Source of the DNA: Pediococcus cellicola
GTDB taxonomy: Bacteria > Bacillota > Bacilli > Lactobacillales > Lactobacillaceae
Assembly: GCF_001438655.1 (NCBI RefSeq)
Contig: NZ_JQBR01000004.1
Location: forward strand, 62,001 to 126,000
Length of the DNA stretch: 64,000 nt
Reading direction: 5' to 3'
Positions 28,367 to 37,439 of the stretch are shown piece after piece. Positions within the stretch are counted from its first letter, which is position 1, and each line of letters begins with the position of its first letter. The translations under genes were made by a program, and so were the position numbers. The notes beneath the pieces were generated by a model. That model saw only the letters and a program-made list of their open reading frames with translations, was not told where the DNA came from and did no database searches.

Positions 28367-29569
28367 CTATTTGTCTGAAATAGCTGCGATTCCTGGTAAG
28401 GTCTTACCTTCAAGGTACTCAAGGGAAGCACCACCACCAGTAGAAATATGAGTCAACTTATCGCCAACACCAAGTTGTTTAACAGCAGCAGTTGAGTCAC
28501 CACCACCAACAATTGTAGTTGCATCAGTTAAAGTACCCAAGAATTTACCTACTTCAAGAGTTCCTTTAGCATAGTTACTCATTTCGAAGACACCCATTGG
28601 GCCATTCCAAACAACAGTCTTAGCATCTTTCAAGACATCTTCGAATGCTTTAACTGATTTAGGTCCAATATCAAGTGCCATATAACCATCAGGAATATCA
28701 CCTTCGACAACCTTGCTTGGCACATCATTATCGAATTTTTCTGCAACAACATTATCTGTAGGAAGGACGATCTTGTCGCCAGCCTTTTCTAAGATTTGTT
28801 TTGCTAATTCAATCTTGTCTTTTTCAACAAGTGAGTTACCAATTTTAAGACCTTTAGCTGCATAGAAGGTATATGTCATACCACCACCGATAATCACTTT
28901 ATCAGCTTTATCAAGTAAATGATCGATGACGCCGATCTTATCAGAAACCTTAGCACCACCTAAAATAGCAACAAATGGATGCTTAGGATTGTCAACGGCA
29001 TTACCCAAGAATTTAATTTCTTTTTCCATTAAGAAACCAGCAGCAACCGGTTTATTTTCAGCCTTCATAGCTGTAGCAATTCCCACATTAGAAGCATGTT
29101 CACGGTGAGCTGTACCAAAGGCATCGTTGACGAATTCATCACCGAGTGAAGCCCAGTATTGACCCAATTCAGTGTTATTTCCGCTTTCTTTTTTACCATC
29201 AAGATCTTCAAAACGAGTGTTTTCAAATAACAACACATCGCCATCTTTCATGTCAGCAATGGCATCTTCCAATTGTTTACCACGTGTAGCTGGAACAAAT
29301 GTGACAGGTTTGCCCAATAAGTCTGACAAACGTTGTGCAACTGGACGCATTGTCAAAGCTTTCTTGTCGTCTTCAGTCTTTACACGACCAAGATGTGAAA
29401 ATAGGATTGCTTTACCATCATGTTCAATAATGTATTTAATTGTTGGTAATGCTGCAACGATACGGTTATCGTCGCCGATCACACCATCTTTTACAGGGAC
29501 ATTAAAGTCAACACGCATTAAAACTTTTTTGTCTTTAACGTCTAAATCTGAAACTGTTAATTTAGCCAA
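28367..29569 (-). CDS. pgk: phosphoglycerate kinase
   Basis: Makes ATP from 1,3-bisphosphoglycerate. The 400 residues are typical. The substrate site [14 protein letters not shown] is near the N-terminus, with the basic patch SHLGRVK and [11 protein letters not shown]. The nucleotide loop [15 protein letters not shown] and the C-terminal [13 protein letters not shown] are visible. An AGGAGGAACAAATTTTGG site precedes the start. It lies between the gap terminator and the pgk-tpiA hairpin, so its expression can differ from gap. Confidence 0.98.
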   Translation of the reverse strand: MAKLTVSDLDVKDKKVLMRVDFNVPVKDGVIGDDNRIVAALPTIKYIIEHDGKAILFSHLGRVKTEDDKKALTMRPVAQRLSDLLGKPVTFVPATRGKQLEDAIADMKDGDVLLFENTRFEDLDGKKESGNNTELGQYWASLGDEFVNDAFGTAHREHASNVGIATAMKAENKPVAAGFLMEKEIKFLGNAVDNPKHPFVAILGGAKVSDKIGVIDHLLDKADKVIIGGGMTYTFYAAKGLKIGNSLVEKDKIELAKQILEKAGDKIVLPTDNVVAEKFDNDVPSKVVEGDIPDGYMALDIGPKSVKAFEDVLKDAKTVVWNGPMGVFEMSNYAKGTLEVGKFLGTLTDATTIVGGGDSTAAVKQLGVGDKLTHISTGGGASLEYLEGKTLPGIAAISDK

Positions 29570-29608
29570 AATTTGTTCCTCCTGTTTAAGAAATTTAGTT
29601 TTTTCTAT

Positions 29609-29644
29609 TAAAAAAGGCGGAGGAAGTTTGCCTCCCTCCGCCTT
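29609..29644 (-). terminator. strong terminator between gap and pgk
   Basis: A GC-rich stem AAGGCGGAGG / CCTCCGCCTT with T6 on the minus strand. It should end most cggR-gap transcripts. Confidence 0.8.
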
Positions 29645-29693
29645 AAACCGTTAGACGGTTTTGAAATTTACAAACTTAAAGATTTATTTAATC

Positions 29694-30716
29694 TTAGAGA
29701 GTAGCAAACTTCAATAAAGTACGTACCATTTGGCAAGTGAAGCCGTATTCGTTGTCGTACCAAGCAACAGTCTTAACTAATTGCTTGTCACCAGCGGTTG
29801 TAACTTCAGTTTGTGTTGGGTCGAAGATTGAACCGTATGTTGTGCCGATAACGTCACTAGATACGATTTCATCATCGTTGTAACCAAATGATTCGTTGTT
29901 TTCAGTATGTTTCTTAATTGCAGCATTAACTTCGTCAGCTGTAACGTTCTTACCTAAGATAGATACTAATTCAGTCAATGAACCATCAACAACACCAACA
30001 CGTTGTGCATGTCCTTGTAACTTACCATTCAATTCTGGGATTACAAGACCAATAGCCTTTGCAGCACCAGTTGAATGAGGAATAGTGTTAACACCGGCAG
30101 CACGAGCAGCACGTAAGTTTCCACCACGAACTGGGCCATCAAGTAACATTTGTGTACTTGTGTAAGCATGGATAGTTGTCATTGTACCTACTTCAATACC
30201 AAATTCTTGGTTTAAGAAGTAAGCCATAGGTGCTAAACAGTTTGTTGTACATGAACCAGCAGAAACAATCTTGTCATCTGCAGTTAAAACGTCATCATTA
30301 ACGTTGTAAACAACAGTCTTAAGGTCGTTACCAGCAGGAGCAGAAATCAGAACACGTTTTGCGCCAGCATCCAAATGAGCTTGTGATTTTGCCTTTGATG
30401 TATAGAAACCTGTACATTCAAGAACAAAGTCAACACCGTCTTCTTTAACCCATGGAATATCTTGTGCTTTAGGTTCTGCGTAAACACGGTATTTCTTGCC
30501 ATCAACGATGATGGAGTCTTCTGTTGCGCTAACTTCACCAGGGAAAGTACCATGTGTTGAGTCATACTTCAATAAGTGTGCCAACATTGCTGGACTTGTC
30601 AAATCATTGATAGCCACAACTTCGATATCATTTGACTTTGCGCCTAATTCATAAATACGACGGAAAGCTAAACGACCGATACGTCCAAAACCATTAATAC
30701 CAATCTTTACAGTCAT
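29694..30716 (-). CDS. gap: glyceraldehyde-3-phosphate dehydrogenase
   Basis: The NAD-dependent glycolytic GAPDH, 340 residues. The Rossmann start is [17 protein letters not shown]. The catalytic Cys156 is in [12 protein letters not shown], followed by the His-containing IHAYTSTQ. The C-terminal WYDNEYGF is present. The Asp in AINDLT favours NAD over NADP. The next gene upstream is its repressor cggR, and a strong terminator follows, so gap can be expressed far above pgk. The ribosome site is AAAGGAGGAAATC before ATG. Confidence 0.98.
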   Translation of the reverse strand: MTVKIGINGFGRIGRLAFRRIYELGAKSNDIEVVAINDLTSPAMLAHLLKYDSTHGTFPGEVSATEDSIIVDGKKYRVYAEPKAQDIPWVKEDGVDFVLECTGFYTSKAKSQAHLDAGAKRVLISAPAGNDLKTVVYNVNDDVLTADDKIVSAGSCTTNCLAPMAYFLNQEFGIEVGTMTTIHAYTSTQMLLDGPVRGGNLRAARAAGVNTIPHSTGAAKAIGLVIPELNGKLQGHAQRVGVVDGSLTELVSILGKNVTADEVNAAIKKHTENNESFGYNDDEIVSSDVIGTTYGSIFDPTQTEVTTAGDKQLVKTVAWYDNEYGFTCQMVRTLLKFATL

Positions 30717-30786
30717 ACTAAGATTTCCTCCTTTAGGAATCTAAAAAATAATTTTTATTTTAAAAAGTGACGTTTGTAACCAAACA

Positions 30787-31815
30787 TTACTTTTTTAAAA
30801 TCAAGTTTGCGGCACCTTCATCAGTTATTAAACATGTCTGATGTGGTGCTAAATTCATGTAAGATACAATTGCCTGCGCCTTCGTATGACCACCCGCAAC
30901 TGCAAATACATGATCGATTGAATGGATACGCTCTAATTGTAATCCAATTCGAGGTACCTTATAGACGATGTCACCCGCCTGATTATAGAAACATCCGAAT
31001 GCTTCACCGACAGCTTTCTTTTGTTCAAGAAGATGCATAATGTTAGGATCAACTTCTCTTCTTTCAGCCATCTCATCGGCTCGTCCAATTCCATGAACAA
31101 CAACATTGCTTTGTTCAATTAGTTTTAAAACCATTTGAACACTTGGTTCCTCTAACAACGGTTGATAGGTTTTTTCACTTAGCGTTTCAGGCACATACAT
31201 CGACTGGCTTTCACCATGTGTACGATCAGCCATAATTGAACAAACTGTATTAGCTTGCATAGCAAGTGATTGTCCCATACCACCACGTCCGGGAACAAAT
31301 GTAAGTTGTCGCTTCGTGGATAGCTCGGGGGTAAATTGATAAGCAACTTGAGCCATTGTATGACCCCCCATCACCACTATTACATTATTACCCTCCGGCA
31401 AGATTTTTGCAAGTGTATCATTTAGAATTGTGCCCATATTATCTAACACACGATCTTGAAAATCACAATCGCCTGTCATAATAAAACACCGGTCAATGCC
31501 CAAGATTTTTGCTAAATCACGTTCAGACTGTTGCAATCCGAGCAAATCATTAACTAAATCAGTTAAACCTTCTAAGACAGATGTGCCCTCTTTAGTCAAT
31601 GTCATCCCAGCAGGCGAAATATCAATTAATCCTAACTGTCGAAGCATGTCGGTATGTGTTCGTAACCCACGCTCACTCATATTAAGATGCAAAGATAAGC
31701 CGCGCCTACCAATCGGAGCCATCAAAGCAATACTTCGTAGAACTGAAAAACGCTTTAAAAACACATCCACCATGTCAGGCGCAATTGCTTCTAGCCATTT
31801 CAACTCATTTTGCAT
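30787..31815 (-). CDS. cggR: central glycolytic genes regulator
   Basis: A SorC/DeoR-family repressor that senses fructose-1,6-bisphosphate and controls the gap cluster. The 342 residues have a winged helix-turn-helix (about 15-75, GRRGLSLHLNMSERGLRTHTDMLRQLG) and a sugar-phosphate effector domain (about 90-340). Blocks include VVMGGHTMAQVAY, VPGRGGMGQSL and HGIGRADEMAERR, typical of the phosphosugar pocket. It is first in the operon with gap and lies 18 bp from its own operator, so autoregulation is expected. Confidence 0.95.
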   Translation of the reverse strand: MQNELKWLEAIAPDMVDVFLKRFSVLRSIALMAPIGRRGLSLHLNMSERGLRTHTDMLRQLGLIDISPAGMTLTKEGTSVLEGLTDLVNDLLGLQQSERDLAKILGIDRCFIMTGDCDFQDRVLDNMGTILNDTLAKILPEGNNVIVVMGGHTMAQVAYQFTPELSTKRQLTFVPGRGGMGQSLAMQANTVCSIMADRTHGESQSMYVPETLSEKTYQPLLEEPSVQMVLKLIEQSNVVVHGIGRADEMAERREVDPNIMHLLEQKKAVGEAFGCFYNQAGDIVYKVPRIGLQLERIHSIDHVFAVAGGHTKAQAIVSYMNLAPHQTCLITDEGAANLILKK

Positions 31816-31833
31816 GATTTATTGCTCCTAATC

Positions 31834-31870
31834 GGGACATAAAACGACCATATGTGTCATTAGACGACCC
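31834..31870 (-). promoter_or_regulatory. CggR operator (two half-repeats)
   Basis: On the minus strand GGGTC-N6-TGAC-N6-GGTC-N6-TGTCCC, two tandem half-sites. It resembles the Bacillus CggR operator pattern of CGGGAC-N6-TGTC repeats. It lies in the leader, downstream of the promoter and 18 bp before the cggR start, the same arrangement as in B. subtilis. Confidence 0.75.
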
Positions 31871-31940
31871 AACAAATTCAAAATAAATGGCACACAACCG
31901 CCGAAATTCTTTAGTTGTATACCTCTCACTTACATACTGT

Positions 31941-31969
31941 ATTATATCAGGTGCTGCCCTTCAATGCAA
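31941..31969 (-). promoter_or_regulatory. cggR-gap operon promoter
   Basis: -35 TTGCAT (31964-31969), 17-bp spacer, consensus -10 TATAAT (31941-31946). The leader of about 120 nt contains the CggR operator. Confidence 0.8.
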
Positions 31970-31987
31970 CTCAAAACAATACTGCCA

Positions 31988-33304
31988 TTACTCAAAACGT
32001 TTGCGTGCCGACGAGGAAGCGATGTTCAGACTCTCACGATATTTGGCAACCGTCCGACGCGAAACCTCAATCTTTTGATCTGCCAATTTTTTAACAATTT
32101 TGGCATCTGAAAGCGGCTTTCTTTTATCCTCTTCATGAATAAATTTTTGTAATAAGCGCTTTACTGAATCAACAGACAAGCCCTCAGGAGAAGCATCTGT
32201 TTTGGCAACCGCGCTACTAAAGAATGATTTTAACTCAAAAGTTCCAAAGCGTGTTTGCAGATACTTACCGTTGACCGAACGGCTAATTGTTGATTCATGT
32301 AACCCCAACTTTAACGCCACATCTTGTAAAAGTAGTGGACGTAATTCTTTCGTCCTCTCCAAGAAGAAGTCTCGCTGATAAGAGACTAATACACGACCTA
32401 CTCGCAAAATTGTGCTTTCTCTTTGATCCAGACTACGCGCAATCCAATCAAATTCGCGTTTCTTTTCTTTCACATAGTCTGTGACTTCATCATCCTTGCG
32501 CTGCAACATTTGCTGAAAATAACGTTTTTGGAAATGGACCTGTGGTTTGGCTGCCTTTGACGTCCGAATACTTAACTCCCCATTATCATTTTCGACAATA
32601 AGATCTGGAAAGACATATTGAGAAGCTTCTGAATGAAACAGTGCACCAGGCTTAGGTGTTAACGTCCGAACATAATCAAAAACCTTCTGAACTTCTTTTA
32701 AGTCCATTTCTCTTTTCTTAGCAATTTGCTGCCACTTTCGATTAGCTAAGGCTTCAAAGTCTTCTCTAAGAATTTCAACGGCTGCTGCAGGCGCCCAGTC
32801 GTCATTCTCTGCTTGTAGTAACAAACATTCTTGTAAATCTTTAGCCCCAACACCAGGTGGATCAAGCTGTTGAATTAACGTAATGGCATCGACAACCTCG
32901 ACTTTACTAGCCTTTGTTTTTTGGATAGCCTCATCAATCGAAATTTTTAGATATCCATTTTGATCAATGTACTCTAGCAAAAATAATACAAGGTTGCGCA
33001 ATGGCGTGTCACGCATGGTTAAGTGAATTTGATCTAGCAAATATTCAAAAAGTGAGCGTCGACTATCATCAGGAATTTGACTCATATAATTATCATCCAC
33101 CATATTGTGGTGAACCGGAATAGCCGATTCTTCACGGCTATTTGTGACACTAATTAGAGGATTTTCTAGCGCCTTCTGGTCTAAAAATTTTTGAAGTTCT
33201 TCAACATTATATTGAAGGATTTGAATCGATTGTTGCAACGTCTGAGTCATTGCCAAACGCTGAACTTGTTTTTGTTGTTGATGTAGGCCTTGTTGAAGCG
33301 CCAT
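31988..33304 (-). CDS. rpoN: RNA polymerase sigma-54 factor
   Basis: Sigma-54, which in lactobacilli and related bacteria serves mannose-class and similar PTS operons with a LevR/ManR-type activator. The 438 residues start MALQQGLHQQQKQVQRLAMT at 33304 with GAGGTG upstream; longer readings run back through the tRNA-Arg gene and are spurious. Region I is Gln-rich with LQQSIQILQYNVEELQ. The core-binding region is in the middle, an HTH lies at about 335-360 (LGLHESTISRSVNGKY), and the RpoN box is SRRTVAKYRESL near 416. No activator gene lies in the window. Confidence 0.96.
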   Translation of the reverse strand: MALQQGLHQQQKQVQRLAMTQTLQQSIQILQYNVEELQKFLDQKALENPLISVTNSREESAIPVHHNMVDDNYMSQIPDDSRRSLFEYLLDQIHLTMRDTPLRNLVLFLLEYIDQNGYLKISIDEAIQKTKASKVEVVDAITLIQQLDPPGVGAKDLQECLLLQAENDDWAPAAAVEILREDFEALANRKWQQIAKKREMDLKEVQKVFDYVRTLTPKPGALFHSEASQYVFPDLIVENDNGELSIRTSKAAKPQVHFQKRYFQQMLQRKDDEVTDYVKEKKREFDWIARSLDQRESTILRVGRVLVSYQRDFFLERTKELRPLLLQDVALKLGLHESTISRSVNGKYLQTRFGTFELKSFFSSAVAKTDASPEGLSVDSVKRLLQKFIHEEDKRKPLSDAKIVKKLADQKIEVSRRTVAKYRESLNIASSSARKRFE

Positions 33305-33328
33305 GTTGCTCACCTCGCTTAAATAAAC

Positions 33329-33357
33329 TTGTTTTTTTAAAGTTAATACAGTAAAAT
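33329..33357 (+). promoter_or_regulatory. promoter of tRNA-Arg
   Basis: -35 TTGTTT (33329-33334), 17-bp spacer, -10 TAAAAT (33352-33357), ending 13 bp before the tRNA. Confidence 0.55.
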
Positions 33358-33370
33358 TAATGAAGTAGTT

Positions 33371-33443
33371 TGCGCCGTTAGTGTAGTGGATCGCACGCAA
33401 GATTCCGGTTCTTGAAACGCGGGTTCGACTCCCGCATGGCGCA
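33371..33443 (+). tRNA. tRNA-Arg (anticodon CCG)
   Basis: A 73-nt cloverleaf. The acceptor is TGCGCCG / TGGCGCA with one G-U pair. The anticodon stem is CAAGA / TCTTG with loop TTCCGGT, and the T-arm is GCGGG-TTCGACT-CCCGC. The anticodon CCG reads CGG, a rare codon in AT-rich genomes. A T7 run follows directly, so the acceptor/T-arm structure may help termination. CCA is not encoded. Confidence 0.93.
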
Positions 33444-33460
33444 TTTTTTTGTACACTCAT

Positions 33461-33539
33461 TTAAGTAATTTATAACTTTTTTGATCATCTGCTTAGATTG
33501 AAAGTCGATGATCGTCATGAAAAGGGATTCATTACTTAA
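33461..33539. repeat. nested inverted repeats between tRNA-Arg and clpP
   Basis: Outer arms TTAAGTAAT (33461-33469) / ATTACTTAA (33531-33539) and inner arms GATCATC (33483-33489) / GATGATC (33507-33513) share one centre. Nothing else is recognisable in the 307-bp spacer (33444-33750) except the CtsR box and clpP promoter. It could be a structured RNA or a protein site. Confidence 0.35.
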
Positions 33540-33658
33540 TTAATTATTCAGCACAGGACACTATAAGTCAACCAAAACCATTTATAAGTGATATCTTTCG
33601 ATGGGATAAGTTCACTTTACCCCATTATGAATCAAAATTTGAATTACAAGTTAAATTG

Positions 33659-33699
33659 TTTGACCTTTATTGACCTTAGCGGTAAGCTGTAAACATATT
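33659..33699 (+). promoter_or_regulatory. CtsR box and clpP promoter
   Basis: TTTGACC-TTT-ATTGACC (33659-33675) is the reverse complement of GGTCAAT-AAA-GGTCAAA, matching the CtsR heptad consensus RGTCAAA-NAN-RGTCAAA except for one base. The second TTGACC (33670-33675) can act as -35, with CATATT (33694-33699) as -10. CtsR bound there would block RNA polymerase until heat or protein stress. Confidence 0.8.
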
Positions 33700-33750
33700 A
33701 GTGATGAGCTAATAAAACTAAAGATGAAATTAAAGGGAGGCTACTAAGTT

Positions 33751-34344
33751 ATGAACTTGGTTCCAACAGTTATTGAACAATCATCACGTGGCGAACGTGC
33801 TTATGATATTTACTCTCGTTTACTAAAGGATCGCATTATTATGCTTTCTGGCCCGATTGATGATGATGTTGCTAACTCAATTATTGCCCAATTGTTATTC
33901 CTAGATGCTCAGGATTCAGATAAAGATATTTATCTGTACATCAACTCTCCAGGTGGGGTTGTCACTGCAGGACTTGCCATTTATGACACCATGCGCTTTA
34001 TTAAGTCGGATGTACAAACCATTGTTATGGGAATGGCAGCTTCTATGGCAAGTGTCTTGGCATCCTCTGGAACAAAGGGGAAACGATTTGCCTTACCACA
34101 TTCAGAAGTTTTGATTCATCAACCTTCTGGTGGTGCCCAAGGACAACAAACTGAAATTGAAATTGCAGCAACTCAAATTTTGAAGACTCGTGAAGAATTA
34201 AACCAAATTTTGGCAAACAATTCTGGTCAGCCTTTGGAAACTATCAATCGTGATACTGAACGTGACCATTACTTCTCAGCTCAAGAAGCTGTAGATTACG
34301 GTCTCATCGATGCGATTATGGAAAACAACGCTGAGTTAAAATAA
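33751..34344 (+). CDS. clpP: ATP-dependent Clp protease proteolytic subunit
   Basis: The serine peptidase of ClpCP, ClpXP and ClpEP, which degrades misfolded and regulatory proteins. The 197 residues are typical. The catalytic triad is Ser98 ([10 protein letters not shown]), His123 (LIHQPSGG) and Asp172 ([10 protein letters not shown]). The N-terminus [22 protein letters not shown] is the axial loop and first helix. AGGGAGG lies 10 bases before the ATG. It is a single-gene unit under a CtsR box and shares a terminator with convergent whiA. Confidence 0.98.
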   Translation: MNLVPTVIEQSSRGERAYDIYSRLLKDRIIMLSGPIDDDVANSIIAQLLFLDAQDSDKDIYLYINSPGGVVTAGLAIYDTMRFIKSDVQTIVMGMAASMASVLASSGTKGKRFALPHSEVLIHQPSGGAQGQQTEIEIAATQILKTREELNQILANNSGQPLETINRDTERDHYFSAQEAVDYGLIDAIMENNAELK

Positions 34345-34354
34345 TAGACAAATT

Positions 34355-34391
34355 AAAATGGTGCACTCAAAACTGGGTGCACCATTTTTTT
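34355..34391. terminator. bidirectional terminator between clpP and whiA
   Basis: AAAATGGTGCAC / GTGCACCATTTT with extra pairs and a T7 run. It is flanked by A on the other side, so it serves both convergent genes. Confidence 0.8.
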
Positions 34392-34399
34392 GTATCAAG

Positions 34400-35329
34400 T
34401 TATGCGCGTAACTTTTCCGCATATTCATTTAATTTACGAAGTCGATGGTTGATCCCAGATTTTGAAATTGCACCGCTAGGAATCAACTCCCCTAGTTCTT
34501 TTAAGCTGACTTCTTGATTATCTAACCGAACACGCGCCACTTCTTGTAGTTTGGGAGGTAAGTTGTTCAGACCAACCACCTCATCAATATATTTAATATT
34601 GTTAATTTGCTTAGTAGAAGCATTAGCTACCTTGGTTAGGTTTGCATTTTCACAATTCACTAACCGATTCACAGAATTACGCATATCGCGTAAAATACGA
34701 ACATCTTCGAATTTGAGCATAGAATTGGTTGCGCCGATTAAAGACAAAAAGTCTGCAATACGTTCTGCCTCTTTTAAATAGACAATATATCCACTACGGC
34801 GCTGCGTCGATCGCGCATTTAAATCGTAACGATTCATCCATTCCATCAACATGGCATTATGCGTTTCATACAGGGAATAAATTTCCAAATGATAACGGCT
34901 GGTCTCCGGATTGTTGACTGAACCACCCGCCAAAAATGCGCCCCGCAAATAAGAACGAATTTCGCCTTCTGTAGTCAACAATTCATCCGGAACCTTTTCA
35001 TTAATTTGATACCCATCTGCCAAAATGGCTAAATCTTCTAAAATAAACTGGGACTTGGTCATTAAACGTACAATGTACAAATTATTTTTCTTCAATTTCA
35101 TTTTACGTCTGACGATCAATTCAGCTTCAACGTCATAAAATTTCTTTAAAAGTGCATAAATTCGCCTTGCAATGGCAGGGTTTTCGGTTTGAATACTTAA
35201 AACTAACTGGCGATGAGCCAAATTAATTGACCCATTCATTCGAATCAACGCCATTAACTCTGCCTTGGCATTTTTCGAGCGAACGTCCAAGCCAGTTAAC
35301 TCTTTTTTCACTTCACTTGCATAAGACAC
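34400..35329 (-). CDS. whiA: WhiA family DNA-binding protein
   Basis: A conserved protein linked to cell division and chromosome segregation in Firmicutes, and to sporulation in actinobacteria. The 309 residues have a degenerate LAGLIDADG homing-endonuclease fold (about 15-200, [21 protein letters not shown]) without nuclease residues, and a C-terminal HTH (about 225-305, [25 protein letters not shown]). The start is GTG at 35329; a TTG six codons earlier lies inside the AAAGGAGGGG ribosome site. Last gene of uvrB-uvrA-rapZ-yvcK-whiA. Confidence 0.95.
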   Translation of the reverse strand: MSYASEVKKELTGLDVRSKNAKAELMALIRMNGSINLAHRQLVLSIQTENPAIARRIYALLKKFYDVEAELIVRRKMKLKKNNLYIVRLMTKSQFILEDLAILADGYQINEKVPDELLTTEGEIRSYLRGAFLAGGSVNNPETSRYHLEIYSLYETHNAMLMEWMNRYDLNARSTQRRSGYIVYLKEAERIADFLSLIGATNSMLKFEDVRILRDMRNSVNRLVNCENANLTKVANASTKQINNIKYIDEVVGLNNLPPKLQEVARVRLDNQEVSLKELGELIPSGAISKSGINHRLRKLNEYAEKLRA

Positions 35330-35353
35330 GAAAGCCCCTCCTTTCAAGTTAGT

Positions 35354-36364
35354 TTAATCACACGCTTTGGGATTCCCCGCAACATTAAACAATTCCTGTG
35401 CCACGCGGTCACCATCATGAAACGCCCCATGATCACGTAAACACAAGAAGTTATCAGAAACCACACGACAATTTTGCGCCCGTAAGCCCTTAAAATTGGA
35501 CCGTACTTGAGTCGAGTACTCATCATAACGATTATAATCCATGTAATTATCAGGTACTTTAGCTGTATTCACCAACACTGTATCCACAAAATTTTGTCCT
35601 AAATGTCGATTTAAGACCGCTACATGATCCGAATCGGTAAAATGATCTGTCTCACCCTTCTGGGTCATGATATTACAGATATAGACCACTTCTGCTTTTG
35701 TTTTGAGCACGGCATCCCCAATGTTTGAGATCATAAGGTTGGGTAAAATACTTGTAAATAGGCTCCCCGGTCCTAAAACAATTTCATCAGCATCTAAAAT
35801 GGCATCAATCGCCTCTTGGACAGCATGTGGTTTTTGTCCCGCATTCCAAGAAGTTGGCTCTACCCATACTCTTTTAATCGTTTTGTGAGCCGCGGTAATT
35901 TCAGATTCACCAGCCAACTGTGTCCCATCTGTAAATTCCGCATGTAAAACTAAGGGCTCATTTGAAGCTGGGTAAATGTGACCATCAACTTTCATCATTT
36001 CTGAAAGTTCCTGTACGGCTGAAAAAATGCCCGATTTCATTTCTGACAAGGCCGCAATTATTAAATTACCTATAGCATGCCCAGCCAAGAAACTATCATC
36101 ACTCTTAAACCGGTATTGAAAAATATCCAAATTAATCTTTGGAAGTTCTGATAACGCCACAATGACATTACGAATATCACCAGGCGGAACCACATTCACA
36201 TAATTTCGAATGACGCCCGATGAGCCACCATCATCCGCAACAGTCACAATGGCTGTAATATCTGCATTTTGTTTTTTTAAACTTTTAAGGATCACCGGTA
36301 ACCCGGTTCCTCCACCAATCACCACAAATTTAGGGCGATTCCGTGCTGCCTGTTTCTTTGTCAT
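35354..36364 (-). CDS. yvcK: YvcK/CofD-like protein (gluconeogenesis factor family)
   Basis: Needed for carbon-flux and cell-wall homeostasis during growth on gluconeogenic carbon in Bacillus; binds UDP-sugars. The 336 residues show the N-terminal phosphate loop [16 protein letters not shown], then [24 protein letters not shown] and [15 protein letters not shown], the marks of the CofD-like fold. Its ATG overlaps the rapZ stop by 4 bp and whiA follows at 24 bp, so the trio is translationally linked. Its exact activity is not established. Confidence 0.95.
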   Translation of the reverse strand: MTKKQAARNRPKFVVIGGGTGLPVILKSLKKQNADITAIVTVADDGGSSGVIRNYVNVVPPGDIRNVIVALSELPKINLDIFQYRFKSDDSFLAGHAIGNLIIAALSEMKSGIFSAVQELSEMMKVDGHIYPASNEPLVLHAEFTDGTQLAGESEITAAHKTIKRVWVEPTSWNAGQKPHAVQEAIDAILDADEIVLGPGSLFTSILPNLMISNIGDAVLKTKAEVVYICNIMTQKGETDHFTDSDHVAVLNRHLGQNFVDTVLVNTAKVPDNYMDYNRYDEYSTQVRSNFKGLRAQNCRVVSDNFLCLRDHGAFHDGDRVAQELFNVAGNPKACD

Positions 36365-37254
36365 GATCGATTCACAGTTTCCTTTCGTTTTTTCACATCC
36401 CGATGTTGGACGTGAACAGTATAATCTGAAGTTAAATCATCTGCAATTCTTTGCGCAATCGCCACCGAACGATGTTGTCCACCGGTACAGCCAATTGCAA
36501 TCGTAACGGTTGATTTACCCTCTTTTTGGTACCCAGGCATGACATATCGCAGTAGCGAAATAAAATGATTATAAAATTTTTCGGTAACTGGCTGGTTCAT
36601 GACATAATCATAAACCGGCTGGTCTAAACCAGACTTTGCCTTTAGTTCGGGAATATAATAAGGGTTAGGCAAAAAACGGACATCCATCACAATGTCAGCA
36701 TCAATTGGCAAGCCATATTTGAAGCCAAACGAAACCACTTCAATATGAAATTTGCCAACAACACCATCTGAACCAAACGCTTCAAATATTTGTTCACGTA
36801 ATTCACGTGGCGTCATTGCCGTTGTATCGATCACAAATTTCGCATTTGAACGAATTGGCGCTAAGAGTTCTCGCTCTTTTCGAACACCATCAACCACACG
36901 ACCCTCCATGGCTAAAGGATGTGAACGCCGTGTTTCCTTGTAACGCGAAACCAGTTCCTGATCAGAAGTATCTAAAAACAGGATTTGGGATTGAATGCCA
37001 GTCAGTTCATTATCTTCGTCGGTTAGCATGTGCAGAATTTGATCGTAAAATGCACGGGAACGTAAATCGACAACCAACGCCACTTTATTGATTTTCCCTG
37101 ACTCTTTAACCAGTTCCCAAAACTTGGGTAAAAGTGCTGGTGGCATATTATCCACACAGAAAAAGCCTAAATCTTCAAAGCTTTGCATGGCAACCGTTTT
37201 ACCGGCACCGCTCATTCCGGTCACAATCACTAATTGCATTTTTTCGTCTGTCAT
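36361..37254 (-). CDS. rapZ: RNase adapter / nucleotide-binding protein RapZ
   Basis: A P-loop protein; in enterobacteria RapZ controls glmS through sRNA decay, while the Firmicute role (YvcJ) includes competence and GTP binding. The 297 residues have Walker A GMSGAGKT at 13-20, a central [23 protein letters not shown] block, and the C-terminal [17 protein letters not shown]. The start is the ATG at 37254, seven bases after GGGGGA; a start five codons upstream lies before the ribosome site. First of the overlapping rapZ-yvcK-whiA set. Confidence 0.95.
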   Translation of the reverse strand: MTDEKMQLVIVTGMSGAGKTVAMQSFEDLGFFCVDNMPPALLPKFWELVKESGKINKVALVVDLRSRAFYDQILHMLTDEDNELTGIQSQILFLDTSDQELVSRYKETRRSHPLAMEGRVVDGVRKERELLAPIRSNAKFVIDTTAMTPRELREQIFEAFGSDGVVGKFHIEVVSFGFKYGLPIDADIVMDVRFLPNPYYIPELKAKSGLDQPVYDYVMNQPVTEKFYNHFISLLRYVMPGYQKEGKSTVTIAIGCTGGQHRSVAIAQRIADDLTSDYTVHVQHRDVKKRKETVNRS

Positions 37255-37368
37255 TTTTTTATCCCCCATTCGCGATAGCTAATTATAACACACCGGGCGT
37301 GCCATTTTTTGAAATATTACTTATTTATTTTTAAAGTCTAAAAAAACAACGAATCATCCGGTTGCCCT

Positions 37369-37424
37369 CGATTTCGACTATTGAGATTCAGAAACAGAAA
37401 AAGACTGGGGATTTCCCCAGTCTC
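37369..37424 (-). repeat. dispersed terminator-tail repeat, copy 2 (after uvrA)
   Basis: It matches the smpB-downstream segment (18648-18703). On the minus strand the hairpin is GACTGGGG (37415-37422) / CCCCAGTC (37403-37410) followed by a T-rich run, then the shared tail. It acts as the uvrA terminator. Confidence 0.65.
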
Positions 37425-37439
37425 AACTCTTTTAAGCAT

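Noticed and set aside
33305-33460. N-terminal extension of rpoN by 52 residues
   Set aside because: It runs through tRNA-Arg on the opposite strand (CGSRTRVSRTG is the translated tRNA), and a good ribosome site precedes the shorter start.
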